From Actinoplanes derwentensis (GTDB taxonomy: Bacteria > Actinomycetota > Actinomycetes > Mycobacteriales > Micromonosporaceae): a DNA stretch of 64,000 nucleotides. The stretch covers positions 9,831,001-9,895,000 of the forward strand of contig NZ_LT629758.1 in the NCBI RefSeq assembly GCF_900104725.1. The letters are read 5' to 3'. Under the pieces are notes generated by a model. It had not been told where the DNA came from. It worked only from the letters and a program-made list of their open reading frames with translations, and made no database searches. Each line of letters begins with the position of its first letter. The stretch's first letter is position 1. A program made the position numbers and the translations under genes. Below are positions 54,882-63,142 of this stretch, in pieces.

Positions 54882-54897
54882 GAGCCGGGTGGTGAGG

Positions 54898-55659
54898 ATG
54901 TACGCGGAGGAACGCCAGCAGGAGATAGTCCGGCGGGCCCGTGCCGAGGGCCGGGTCGATGTCGTCGCGCTGGCCGAGACCTTCGGGGTGACGGCCGAGA
55001 CGATCCGCCGCGACCTGACCGTTCTGGAACGGTCCGGGGTGCTGCGCCGGGTGCACGGCGGGGCCATCCCGGTCGAGCGCCTCGGCTTCGAGCCGGCGCT
55101 CGCCGCCCGGGACGCCGTCCTGATAAGCGAGAAGGAGCGGATCGCCAAGGCGGCCCTGGCCGAGATCCCGGAGGACGGCGCGATCATCCTCGACGCCGGG
55201 ACCACCACGGCCCGCCTCGCCCAGCTGCTGCCCGCCGACCGTGAACTCACCGTGGTGGTGAACTCGCCGGTGCTGGCCGCGACCCTCGGGCTCAAACCCA
55301 ACCTCACCGTCCTGCTGCTCGGCGGCCGGGTCCGGGGCAAGACCCTGGCCACCGTCGACGACTGGGCGCTCCGGCCGCTCGCCGACATGTATGTCGACGT
55401 CGCCTTCATGGGCGCCAACGGTGCCAGCGTCGAACGCGGGATGACCACCCCGGATCCGGCCGAGGCCGCGGTCAAGCGGGCGATGATCGCGGCGGCCCGC
55501 CGGGTGGTGCTGCTCGCCGATCACACCAAGATCGGCAACGACTACCTGGCCAAGTTCGGTGCTCTCGCCGACCTGGACCTGCTGATCACCGACAACGGGC
55601 TGGACCAGGACCTCGCTGCCGAGGTCGAGGCCACCGGCGTCCGGGTGGTGAAAGCATGA
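54898..55659 (+). CDS. DeoR-family regulator of the polyol/fructose PTS locus
   Basis: 253 residues; ATG 54898 gives the usual DeoR N-terminus MYAEERQQEIVRRA, although the frame is open from 54787. Helix-turn-helix VVALAETFGVTAETIRRDLT, then LERSGVLRRVHGGAIP. The sensor domain has AIILDAGTTTARLAQLLPAD and MGANGASVERGMTTPDPAEA with VLLADHTKIG, which binds a sugar phosphate. Coupled to 1-phosphofructokinase by ATGA, so fructose-1-phosphate is a likely effector. Confidence 0.88.
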   Translation: MYAEERQQEIVRRARAEGRVDVVALAETFGVTAETIRRDLTVLERSGVLRRVHGGAIPVERLGFEPALAARDAVLISEKERIAKAALAEIPEDGAIILDAGTTTARLAQLLPADRELTVVVNSPVLAATLGLKPNLTVLLLGGRVRGKTLATVDDWALRPLADMYVDVAFMGANGASVERGMTTPDPAEAAVKRAMIAAARRVVLLADHTKIGNDYLAKFGALADLDLLITDNGLDQDLAAEVEATGVRVVKA

Positions 55660-56594
55660 TCCTCACCGTCACTCTCAACCCCAGTGTCGACCGGGCTCTC
55701 GAGGTCGGCGTCCTGATCCGCGGCGAGGTCCTGCGCGCCGCCGACTCGCACATCGACCCGGGCGGCAAGGGCGTCAACGTCTCCCGCGCGCTGCTCGCCA
55801 ACGGGGTCCGCTCGACCGCGGTCGTCCCCACCGGCGGCGCCGAGGGCGACCAACTCGTCGACATGCTCAAGGCCGAGGGCGTCGACATGCTGGCCGTGCC
55901 GATCGCCGGCCGGACCCGCTCCAACATCACCCTGGCCGAGCCGGACGGCACGGTCACGAAGATCAACGAGATCGGCCCGGTCCTCTCCGACGCCGAGTTC
56001 GCCCAGGTCAGCAAGGCGGTCCTGGACGCCGCGACCACCGCCGACTGGGTGGTGATCTGCGGCAGCCTGCCGCCCGGCCCGAGTATCGGCGCCTTCATCG
56101 AACTCTGTGAGCGCCTGGTCGCCGGCGGTACCCGGCTCGCCGTGGACAGCAGCGGCCCGGCCCTGCTGGCCGGGGTGGCCGCCGGTGCCGCCCTGGTCAA
56201 GCCGAACCGGGAGGAACTCGCCGAAGCCGTCGGCGCGGAACCCGAGACTCTCGGTGACGTGATCGAGGCCTGCCAGCGGCTGCGTGCCGCCGGTGCCGGA
56301 GCGGTCCTGGCCAGCCTCGGCGCTGACGGGGCCGTCCTGGTCGACGCCGACGGGGTCCTCTCCGGATCGTCGCCGGTGAGCGTGCCCCGCAGCACGGTCG
56401 GTGCCGGGGACGCGATGCTCGCCGGCTTCCTCGCGGCCGGCGCGCGTGGTTCCGAGGCCCTCACCGAGGGCCTCGCGTGGGGCGCGGCAGCGGTCGCTCT
56501 TCCGGGCAGCCGGATGCCGACCCCGTCCGATCTCGACCGTACGACCGTCAGCGTCTCCACCGACCTGAATCTCTCCCGCCGCTTGCACTCCTGA
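55656..56594 (+). CDS. fruK: 1-phosphofructokinase (PfkB family)
   Basis: 312 residues, ATGA-coupled to the DeoR gene. It phosphorylates fructose-1-phosphate to fructose-1,6-bisphosphate with ATP. PfkB signatures: NPSVDRALEV, DPGGKGVNVSRALLANGV, ICGSLPPGPS, LVKPNREELAEAVG and the C-terminal anion hole STVGAGDAMLAGF with catalytic Asp. A fructose PTS (fruA) is not adjacent; a mannitol-type PTS is. A tagatose-6-phosphate kinase-like role cannot be excluded. Confidence 0.88.
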   Translation: MILTVTLNPSVDRALEVGVLIRGEVLRAADSHIDPGGKGVNVSRALLANGVRSTAVVPTGGAEGDQLVDMLKAEGVDMLAVPIAGRTRSNITLAEPDGTVTKINEIGPVLSDAEFAQVSKAVLDAATTADWVVICGSLPPGPSIGAFIELCERLVAGGTRLAVDSSGPALLAGVAAGAALVKPNREELAEAVGAEPETLGDVIEACQRLRAAGAGAVLASLGADGAVLVDADGVLSGSSPVSVPRSTVGAGDAMLAGFLAAGARGSEALTEGLAWGAAAVALPGSRMPTPSDLDRTTVSVSTDLNLSRRLHS

Positions 56595-56602
56595 CCCCCG
56601 TC

Positions 56603-56645
56603 GTGTGGTGAGTCCGGGTTCGATCCGGACCGCGACCCACCACGC
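56603..56645. repeat. 43-nt palindromic element, copy D (reverse orientation)
   Basis: Read on the minus strand it begins GCGTGGTGGGTC, carries the core GCGGTCCGGATCGA exactly as copies A and B, and ends TCACCACAC. It lies eight bases after the fruK stop and upstream of the PTS operon. Confidence 0.85.
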
Positions 56646-56749
56646 TCGCCCCCACCCTCGTCGGACCGTGAGGTCTCCACGCCTGTGGTGGGCCGGAAAT
56701 AACCCCTTAAAAGATGATGTAACTCTCCACCACCGAATGGGAGATCCTG

Positions 56750-57916
56750 ATGGCCTCTTCGTTCACCCCCGAGGTCACTGGAGGCGGCTTCCGAGCCCGC
56801 GTCCAGAAACTCGGCGGCCACCTAGCCGGCATGGTCATGCCCAACATCGGGGCGATCATCGCCTGGGGCCTGATCACCGCCTTGTTCATCCCGGTCGGCT
56901 GGGTGCCGAACGAGAACCTCGCCGAGCTCGTCGATCCGATGATCAAGTACCTGCTTCCGGTACTGATCGGTTACACCGGTGGCCGGATGGTCCACGGCCA
57001 GCGCGGCGCGGTCGTCGGCGCCACCGCCACGATGGGTGTCGTGGTCGGTGCCGACGTGCCGATGTTCCTCGGCGCGATGATCATCGGCCCGCTGACCGCG
57101 TACGTCCTGAAGCTGTTCGACGACGCGATCGACGGCAAGATCAAGCCCGGCTTCGAGATGCTGGTGGACAACTTCTCGGCCGGCATCATCGGCGGTGGCT
57201 TCGCCATCCTCGGCAAGCTGGCGATCGGCCCGGTCGTCAACGGTCTCACCAAGGCCGCCGGCACCGGTGTGGACTGGCTCCTCGACCACAGCCTGATGCC
57301 GCTGGTTTCGGTCCTGGTCGAGCCGGCCAAGGTGCTGTTCCTCAACAACGCCATCAACCACGGTGTGTTCAGCCCGCTCGGTGTGCAGCAGGTGGCGGAG
57401 AGCGGCAAGTCGATCCTGTTCATGATCGAGTCGAACCCCGGCCCCGGTCTGGGCCTGCTCCTCGCGTACTTCTTCTTCGGACCGAAGTCGCTGCGCCCGA
57501 CCGCTCCGGCTGCGATGATCATCCACTTCTTCGGCGGCATTCACGAGATCTACTTCCCGTACGTACTGATGAAGCCGCGCCTGATCCTCGCTCTGATGGC
57601 CGGTGGCGCGTCCGGTGTCGCCACCTTCATGATCACCGGCGCCGGTACGGTGGCCTCCCCGGCTCCGGGCAGCATCTTCGCCTTCGCCGCGGTGACCGCC
57701 AAGGGCTCGCACGTCGGCATGTTCCTCGGTGTCCTGATCGCCGCCGCGGTCACCTTCGGTGTCGCCGCCCTGCTGCTCGGCTTCGGCAAGCTGAAGTCCG
57801 ATCAGGAACCCGACGAGACCGCCCCGGACGAGACCGCTGACGCTCCGGCCATCCCGGAGCAGCGCACCGCCCCGGCCGACGAGACCACCGACAGCAGCCG
57901 CAAGGAAAACGCCTAA
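56750..57916 (+). CDS. Mannitol-type PTS permease EIIC
   Basis: 388 residues from ATG 56750 with GGGAG upstream. Multi-helix EIIC of the fructose-mannitol superfamily: HLAGMVMPNIGAIIAWGLIT, TGGRMVHGQRGAVVGATATM, DNFSAGIIGGGFAILGKL and the substrate-site motif FFGGIHEIYFPYVLMKPRLI. The acidic C-terminal tail after the last helix ends without an EIIB domain; EIIB and EIIA are separate downstream genes. Transports mannitol or a related polyol. Confidence 0.9.
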   Translation: MASSFTPEVTGGGFRARVQKLGGHLAGMVMPNIGAIIAWGLITALFIPVGWVPNENLAELVDPMIKYLLPVLIGYTGGRMVHGQRGAVVGATATMGVVVGADVPMFLGAMIIGPLTAYVLKLFDDAIDGKIKPGFEMLVDNFSAGIIGGGFAILGKLAIGPVVNGLTKAAGTGVDWLLDHSLMPLVSVLVEPAKVLFLNNAINHGVFSPLGVQQVAESGKSILFMIESNPGPGLGLLLAYFFFGPKSLRPTAPAAMIIHFFGGIHEIYFPYVLMKPRLILALMAGGASGVATFMITGAGTVASPAPGSIFAFAAVTAKGSHVGMFLGVLIAAAVTFGVAALLLGFGKLKSDQEPDETAPDETADAPAIPEQRTAPADETTDSSRKENA

Positions 57917-57940
57917 CTACAGGGAAGGGCCGCCAACCTC

Positions 57941-58249
57941 ATGGCAACCATCAACGGCAAGGACATCCGCAAGCTCGTGGTCGCGTGCGACGCGGGAATG
58001 GGCAGCAGCGTGATGCTCGCCAGCACTCTGCGCAAGCAGCTCGGCAAGACCGGGGTCATCGTCGAGCACACCCCGGTGAACTCGATCCCGGCCGACGCCG
58101 ACGTGGTGGTCTGCCACAGCGGTCTGGCGGCCCGCGCCCGCTCGGTCGCCCCGGACAAGCCGATCGTGCCGTTCCAGATCTTCCTCGGCGACCCGGCCGT
58201 CACCCGCGTCGTCAAGGCGATCCAACAGGGTACCGATCTCAATGTCTGA
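57941..58249 (+). CDS. Mannitol-type PTS EIIB component
   Basis: 102 residues from ATG 57941. The phosphoryl-carrying Cys16 lies in LVVACDAGMGSSVML, as in MtlA EIIB. It takes phosphate from EIIA and passes it to the polyol entering through EIIC. It overlaps the EIIA gene by eight bases. Confidence 0.92.
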   Translation: MATINGKDIRKLVVACDAGMGSSVMLASTLRKQLGKTGVIVEHTPVNSIPADADVVVCHSGLAARARSVAPDKPIVPFQIFLGDPAVTRVVKAIQQGTDLNV

Positions 58250-58691
58250 CCAGCAGCTCTTGGACCCGCGGGCGATCCGGCTCGCGGAGAAGGCAGCCGA
58301 CCGCGACGACGCGATCCGTCGTTGCGGTCAGGCCCTGGTGGACATCGGCGCGGCCGAACCGGGCTACGTCGACACGATGCTGGCCCGTGAGCAGTCGATC
58401 TCCACCTACGTCGGCGAGGGGGTCGCCATCCCGCACGGCACCCTCGCCGGCAAGGACCTGGTCAAGCGCGACGCCCTCGCGGTGCTGCGCTTCCCGGAGG
58501 GTGTCGACTGGGACGGCGAAACGGTCACCTTGTGTGTGGCCATCGCCGCCCAGGGCGACGGGCACGTGGAACTGCTCGCCGCTCTCGCCGAGATCCTGCT
58601 CGACGAGGACCAAGCCCGCGAACTTCGCGAGGCGACCGAACCCGAGACCGTGATCCGGCTTCTCGGGACCATCCAGGAGGAAGAGAACTGA
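58242..58691 (+). CDS. Mannitol/fructose-type PTS EIIA component
   Basis: 149 residues from ATG 58242. Phosphorylation site His65 in GEGVAIPHGTLAGKD, with conserved RREXX-type TMLAREQSISTYVGEG before it. Accepts phosphate from HPr (encoded downstream). Overlaps EIIB and is followed by the dehydrogenase with a one-base overlap. Confidence 0.93.
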   Translation: MSDQQLLDPRAIRLAEKAADRDDAIRRCGQALVDIGAAEPGYVDTMLAREQSISTYVGEGVAIPHGTLAGKDLVKRDALAVLRFPEGVDWDGETVTLCVAIAAQGDGHVELLAALAEILLDEDQARELREATEPETVIRLLGTIQEEEN

Positions 58692-59731
58692 TGAAGGTCG
58701 TACGATTCCACGCTCCCGGTGACGTCCGCTTCGAGGACGCCCCCGAGCCCGAGGCCGGTCCCGGTGAGGTGAAGATCCGGGTCCGGAACTGTTCCACTTG
58801 CGGTACCGACGTGAAGATCTCCAAGTTCGGTCACCACCACATCCACCCGCCGCGGGTGATGGGCCACGAGATCGCCGGCGAGATCGTCCAGGTCGGCGAC
58901 GGCGTCGACGGCTGGTCCAACGGCGACCGGGTCCAGGTGATCGCGGCCATCCCGTGCGGGAAGTGCGCCGAGTGCGAGCGGGGCCGGATGACGGTCTGCC
59001 CGAACCAGGAGTCGATGGGCTACCACTTCGAGGGTGGCTTCGCGCAGTTCATGGTCGTACCGGAGAAGGTCCTTGCGGTTGACGGCCTGAACCGCATCCC
59101 GGAGGGCGTCTCGTTCGCCGAGGCGTCGGTGGCCGAACCGCTGGCCTGCGCGCTCAACGCGCAGAACCTGGCCCGCGTCGGCGAGGGCGACGACGTCGTG
59201 GTGATCGGTTCCGGCCCGATCGGCTGCCTGCACGTGCGGCTGGCCCGGGCCCGCGGCGCCGCCCGCGTCTTCCTGGTCGAGTTGAACCGGGAACGCCTGG
59301 ACATGGCCGCCAACCTGGTCCAGCCGGACGCCGCGATCTGCGCCGCCGAGGTCGACCCGGTCGAGGAGATCCTGAAACTCACCGACGGCCGCGGCGCCGA
59401 CGTGATCATCACGGCCGCCGCCTCCGGCAAGGCCCAGGAACAGGCCATCGAGATGGCCGCCCGCCAGGGCCGGATCAGCTTCTTCGGCGGCCTGCCCAAG
59501 GACAACCCGACGATCACCTGCGACTCCAACCTGGTGCACTACCGGGAGCTGATGATCATCGGCGCGAACGGGTCCAGCCCGGCCCACAACGCCGAGGCCC
59601 TCAACCTGGTCGCCACCGGAGCCGTGCCGGTCCTCGACCTGATCACCCATCGCCTGCCGCTGGAGAGCGCCATCGACGCCTTCGGGATCGTCGCGCGCGG
59701 CGAGGCCATCAAGGTCACCATCGAGCCCTGA
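58691..59731 (+). CDS. Zinc-dependent medium-chain dehydrogenase, probable polyol-phosphate dehydrogenase
   Basis: 346 residues from ATG 58691 (TGATG overlap with EIIA). Catalytic zinc ligands in NCSTCGTDVK and VMGHEIAGEI; structural zinc Cys in CGKCAECERGRMTVC; Rossmann loop VVIGSGPIGCLHVRLARA with an acidic VELNRER preferring NAD. Inside a mannitol-type PTS operon it most likely oxidises the incoming polyol phosphate to a ketose phosphate, replacing the unrelated MtlD. Regiochemistry (fructose-6-P versus fructose-1-P) is not determinable from sequence. Confidence 0.85.
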   Translation: MKVVRFHAPGDVRFEDAPEPEAGPGEVKIRVRNCSTCGTDVKISKFGHHHIHPPRVMGHEIAGEIVQVGDGVDGWSNGDRVQVIAAIPCGKCAECERGRMTVCPNQESMGYHFEGGFAQFMVVPEKVLAVDGLNRIPEGVSFAEASVAEPLACALNAQNLARVGEGDDVVVIGSGPIGCLHVRLARARGAARVFLVELNRERLDMAANLVQPDAAICAAEVDPVEEILKLTDGRGADVIITAAASGKAQEQAIEMAARQGRISFFGGLPKDNPTITCDSNLVHYRELMIIGANGSSPAHNAEALNLVATGAVPVLDLITHRLPLESAIDAFGIVARGEAIKVTIEP

Positions 59732-59742
59732 AGGAGTCTGTT

Positions 59743-60018
59743 GTGCCCACCCGAACGGTGACCGTCGGTTCCGCCAGCGGCCTGCACGCCCGCCCCGCGA
59801 AGATCTTCGTGGAAGCCGCTGCGAAAGCACCGGTCAAGGTCACCATCCGGTCCGGCGACCGTAAGCCGGTACCCGCCAAGAGCATGCTGTCGGTGCTCGC
59901 CCTCGGTGCCAAACACGGCACCGAGGTGATCCTCGAAGCCGAGGGGGAGGGCGCCGACGAGGCCCTGGACAACCTGGCCGCACTGCTCGCGAAGGACCTG
60001 GACGCCGATCATGGCTGA
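59743..60018 (+). CDS. ptsH: Phosphocarrier protein HPr
   Basis: 91 residues from GTG 59743 with AAGGAG upstream. The active His15 lies in ASGLHARPAKIFVEAA; the regulatory-serine region is PAKSMLSVLALGAKHG (Ser47). Transfers phosphate from Enzyme I to EIIA. Encoded inside the polyol PTS operon and overlapping ptsI by eight bases. Confidence 0.94.
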   Translation: MPTRTVTVGSASGLHARPAKIFVEAAAKAPVKVTIRSGDRKPVPAKSMLSVLALGAKHGTEVILEAEGEGADEALDNLAALLAKDLDADHG

Positions 60019-61654
60019 GGTGCTCACCGGCATCGGGGTGTGCGCCGGGATCGTGGCCGGTCCGCTGCTGCGGATCGCCGGGGCCCCGGCGCTGCCCGCC
60101 CCCACCACGGTCACCGACGTCGAGGCGGAGGTGGCCCGCGCCGAGGCCGCCCTCGCCGACGTGGTCGCCGAACTCGAACGGCGCGCCGACCGGGCCACCG
60201 AGTCCACCATCGCCGAGGTGCTGCGGGCCGAAGCGATGATGGCCGACGACGAGGCGCTGCGCGACGGCGTCCGGGAACACGTCGAGGCGGGCCACGACGC
60301 GCCGCACGCGATCGACGGCGCGTTCGCGAGCTTCCGGGAGGCCTTCGAAGCAGCCGGCGGCTACCTCGCCGAACGTGTCGCCGACCTGGACGACCTGCGG
60401 GACCGGGCGGTGGCGGTCCTGCTCGGGCTGCCGATGCCCGGTGTCCCCTCGCCCGGTCACCCCTATGTGCTGGCCGCCCGCGACCTCGCGCCGGCCGACA
60501 CCGCCGACCTCGACCCCGACCAGGTGATCGCCCTGGTCACCGAGGTCGGCGGCCCGACCAGTCACACCGCGATCCTGGCCCGCGCGCTGGGCCTGCCCGC
60601 GGTGGTCGCCTGCGCGAACGTCCTGTCCGTCCCGGACGGCACGATCGTGCTGGTCGACGGGGCTTCCGGCCGGGTCGAGACGGGCGTCGACGAGGCCACC
60701 GCCAAAGCCGCGACCGAGGCGGCACTCCAGGCGAGCGAGGCGGCCTCCGGTCTGACCGGCCCCGGTCAGACAGCTGATGGGTACGGTGTGAAACTCCTGG
60801 CCAACGTCGGCTCGGCCAAGAACGTCCCGGCCGCCGACGAGGCACACGCCGAGGGTGTCGGACTGTTCCGCACCGAACTGCTCTTCCTCGACCGCTCCCA
60901 GGAGCCGTCCCACGACGAGCAGGTGGCCGCGTACCGCGAGGTGTTCACGGCCATGACGGGGCGGCGGGTCGTCATCCGTACCCTCGACGCCGGAGCCGAC
61001 AAACCGCTGCCGTTCCTGAACCAGGACGGCGAGCCCAACCCGGCCCTGGGCGTCCGCGGTCTGCGGGTGGCCCGCCGCCGCCCGGAGGTGCTCACCACGC
61101 AACTCGCCGCTATCGCCGAGGCCCGCGCGCAGACCGGCGCGGACGTCTGGGTGATGGCCCCGATGGTCGCCACCCTGACCGAGGCGACGGAGTTCGCGGC
61201 CGCCGTGCACGACGCCGGGCTGCCGAAGGCCGGCGTGATGATCGAGGTACCGGCCGCCGCGCTGCGGGCCGCCGACCTGCTCCGGGTGGTCGACTTCCTG
61301 AGCATCGGCACGAACGACCTGAGTCAGTACACGTTCGCCGCCGACCGGATGTGCGGCGACCTGGCCGACCTGCTCGACGTCTGGCAACCCGCGCTGCTGC
61401 AGCTCATCGGCATCTGCGGGGAGGCCGGCCGGGCAGCCGGCAAACCGGTCGGGGTGTGTGGTGAGGCCGCGGCCGACCCACTGCTCGCTCCGGTCCTGGT
61501 CGGGCTCGGCGTGACCAGCCTGTCCATGTCACCGCGGGCGATCGGCCAGGTCCGGGCGGCACTCGCGGCCCGGACCGAGGCCGACTGCCGGCGGCTCGCC
61601 GAGCTGGCGGTGGCCGCTCCGGACGCGGCCGCGGCGCGCGAACTGGTGCACTGA
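60011..61654 (+). CDS. ptsI: PTS Enzyme I (phosphoenolpyruvate-protein phosphotransferase)
   Basis: 547 residues from ATG 60011. Starts PTS phosphorelay by taking phosphate from PEP on His185 (TEVGGPTSHTAILARALGLP). The PEP-binding barrel shows GVGLFRTELLFLDR, RTLDAGADKPLPFL, GVRGLRVARRRPEVL, SIGTNDLSQYTFAADR and ICGEAA. Complete; last gene of the PTS operon and followed by a strong hairpin. Confidence 0.95.
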   Translation: MAEVLTGIGVCAGIVAGPLLRIAGAPALPAPTTVTDVEAEVARAEAALADVVAELERRADRATESTIAEVLRAEAMMADDEALRDGVREHVEAGHDAPHAIDGAFASFREAFEAAGGYLAERVADLDDLRDRAVAVLLGLPMPGVPSPGHPYVLAARDLAPADTADLDPDQVIALVTEVGGPTSHTAILARALGLPAVVACANVLSVPDGTIVLVDGASGRVETGVDEATAKAATEAALQASEAASGLTGPGQTADGYGVKLLANVGSAKNVPAADEAHAEGVGLFRTELLFLDRSQEPSHDEQVAAYREVFTAMTGRRVVIRTLDAGADKPLPFLNQDGEPNPALGVRGLRVARRRPEVLTTQLAAIAEARAQTGADVWVMAPMVATLTEATEFAAAVHDAGLPKAGVMIEVPAAALRAADLLRVVDFLSIGTNDLSQYTFAADRMCGDLADLLDVWQPALLQLIGICGEAGRAAGKPVGVCGEAAADPLLAPVLVGLGVTSLSMSPRAIGQVRAALAARTEADCRRLAELAVAAPDAAAARELVH

Positions 61655-61660
61655 CTGAAC

Positions 61661-61706
61661 AGACCGACGGGCCCGGCCCGAAGTTCCGGGTGGGCCCGTT
61701 CGGTCT
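61661..61706 (+). terminator. Terminator of the PTS operon
   Basis: AGACCGACGGGCCC and GGGCCCGTTCGGTCT pair over about 14 bp with one interruption, with an inner CCCG/CGGG stem. Followed by CTCAGCGTCTCAGTC without a clear T-tract. Confidence 0.65.
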
Positions 61707-61710
61707 CTCA

Positions 61711-61760
61711 GCGTCTCAGTCTTCGATCGCGGTCTCAGTTTTCGATCACGGTCTCAGTTG
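61711..61760. repeat. Short imperfect tandem repeats around a gene end
   Basis: Three copies of a ~20-base block containing GTCTCAGT(T/C)TTCGATC lie between the PTS terminator and the stop of the next minus-strand gene; the last copy includes that stop. Confidence 0.6.
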
Positions 61761-62248
61761 AAGGGGAAGCCGGGCGGGAAGACCGGCATCGGCACCGTTT
61801 CGGTCCTCTTGATCAGGTCGAGCAGCACCTGCGGCGTGCCAGGCGTCTTCGAGTACGTGACTACCTGCTTCTGCTTGCCGTTGCGGTACCGGACGGTCAC
61901 CTCGTACCGGTACCGGCCGGATTTGCTCACCGGTGCGTACCGCGGCCCCAGCGTCCGGAACGCCGGGCTGGAGGCCAGCCGCAACACCTCACTGGAGTAC
62001 GAGTTACCGCTGCCCGCCACCTGGAACGTCGAGATGTTGTTGCGGCCGCGGGTACGCACGACCGACACCGCGACCGCTTGGTGATCCTTGGGAGCCACCT
62101 GATCGGTGGCCTGGGACACCGGGACGAAGGATCCGGCCGAGTTCAGCACGCTGGGGCCGGCGGCACTCATCACGAGCCCGAGCCCGGCGAGTCCGACCAG
62201 CAGGGCGGCGCTAGGCCGCCACGAAAAGAGTTTCCTGCTCATGGGCAT
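61754..62248 (-). CDS. Secreted or membrane-anchored protein of unknown function
   Basis: 164 residues from ATG 62248. A hydrophobic signal/anchor (AALLVGLAGLGLVMSAAGPS) is followed by an extracytoplasmic region with AVAVSVVRTRGRNNIS, SSEVLRLASSPAFRTLGPRY and YRYEVTVRYRNGKQKQVVTY, ending VPMPVFPPGFPFN. No known domain recognised. TACTGT six bases before the ATG with no Shine-Dalgarno indicates a leaderless transcript. Confidence 0.65.
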   Translation of the reverse strand: MPMSRKLFSWRPSAALLVGLAGLGLVMSAAGPSVLNSAGSFVPVSQATDQVAPKDHQAVAVSVVRTRGRNNISTFQVAGSGNSYSSEVLRLASSPAFRTLGPRYAPVSKSGRYRYEVTVRYRNGKQKQVVTYSKTPGTPQVLLDLIKRTETVPMPVFPPGFPFN

Positions 62249-62254
62249 GCCGCG

Positions 62255-62260
62255 ACAGTA
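62255..62260 (-). promoter_or_regulatory. Leaderless-type -10 box
   Basis: TACTGT on the minus strand ends six bases before the ATG at 62248. Confidence 0.5.
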
Positions 62261-62300
62261 TCCCGCAAAACGCCGATAAACGTGGCAAAACGCCCGAATG

Positions 62301-63083
62301 TCAGTCGTGTGGGCCGCCGTCCTGGTCGGCTGCGCTCAGGTCGTACCCCCGCTTGGCCAGCCGGGTCTCCAGAAGGTGACAAACGTGCTCAGCCACGGCC
62401 AGCCGTGCGTGAGGCTTGTTATTGCCCGCGATCACGGTCCACCGCGCCTTCGGGCGATCCGTCCGGTCGATCATCTCCTCGACCGCCGCCTCGTACTCGG
62501 CCCGCTTCTCCCGGTTACGCCAGTCCTCATCGGTCAGCTTCCACGACCGCAGCGGGTCCGTCCGCCGGCTCTCGAACCGTTCCAGCTGCTCATCCTCCGA
62601 CACGTGCATCCAGAACTTGATCAGGATCATGCCCTCGGCGGCCAGCGTCCGCTCGAACTCGGCGATCTCGTCGTATGCCCGCGTCCACTGCTCTTGAGTC
62701 GCGAAACCCTCGACCCGCTCCACCAGCACCCGCCCGTACCAGGACCGGTCCAGCACCGACATCCCACCGTTGCCGGGCAGCACGTTCCAGAACCGCTGCA
62801 GGAAATGGTGCCGCTTCTCGTCGTACGTGGGAGCGGCGAACTGCGACACCCGGACATGCCTCGGGTCCAGCGGCGCGACGAGGCGCTTGATCGCACCACC
62901 CTTACCGGACGCGTCCCACCCCTCGAACACCACACACAACGGCGGGCCGATCCGTTTCTCCCCGATCTGACCACCCAGCAGAAGCCGCAGCCGCAACAAA
63001 CGCTGCTGTGCCGCGACCAGCCGCGCCTCGGCCTGCTTCTTCGAGATCTCGGACGGGGGATTAGCGCTACCCAGATGACCCAT
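62301..63083 (-). CDS. ppk2: Polyphosphate kinase 2 family protein
   Basis: 260 residues from ATG 63083. PPK2 enzymes transfer phosphate between polyphosphate and nucleotides. Walker A GWDASGKGG (about 55-63), the lid module RHHFLQRFWNVLPGNGG, Walker B-like SVLDRSWYGRVLVERVEGF and LIKFWMHVSEDEQLERFESR. Divergent from tyrS, with 59 bases between. Whether it makes GTP/ATP from polyphosphate or the reverse is not clear from sequence. Confidence 0.92.
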   Translation of the reverse strand: MGHLGSANPPSEISKKQAEARLVAAQQRLLRLRLLLGGQIGEKRIGPPLCVVFEGWDASGKGGAIKRLVAPLDPRHVRVSQFAAPTYDEKRHHFLQRFWNVLPGNGGMSVLDRSWYGRVLVERVEGFATQEQWTRAYDEIAEFERTLAAEGMILIKFWMHVSEDEQLERFESRRTDPLRSWKLTDEDWRNREKRAEYEAAVEEMIDRTDRPKARWTVIAGNNKPHARLAVAEHVCHLLETRLAKRGYDLSAADQDGGPHD

Positions 63084-63142
63084 CCGCCCAGCATCCCTAA
63101 TCCCGTTGTGATCCGCACCGGCCGGTGCGGGAGAATCCGTTG

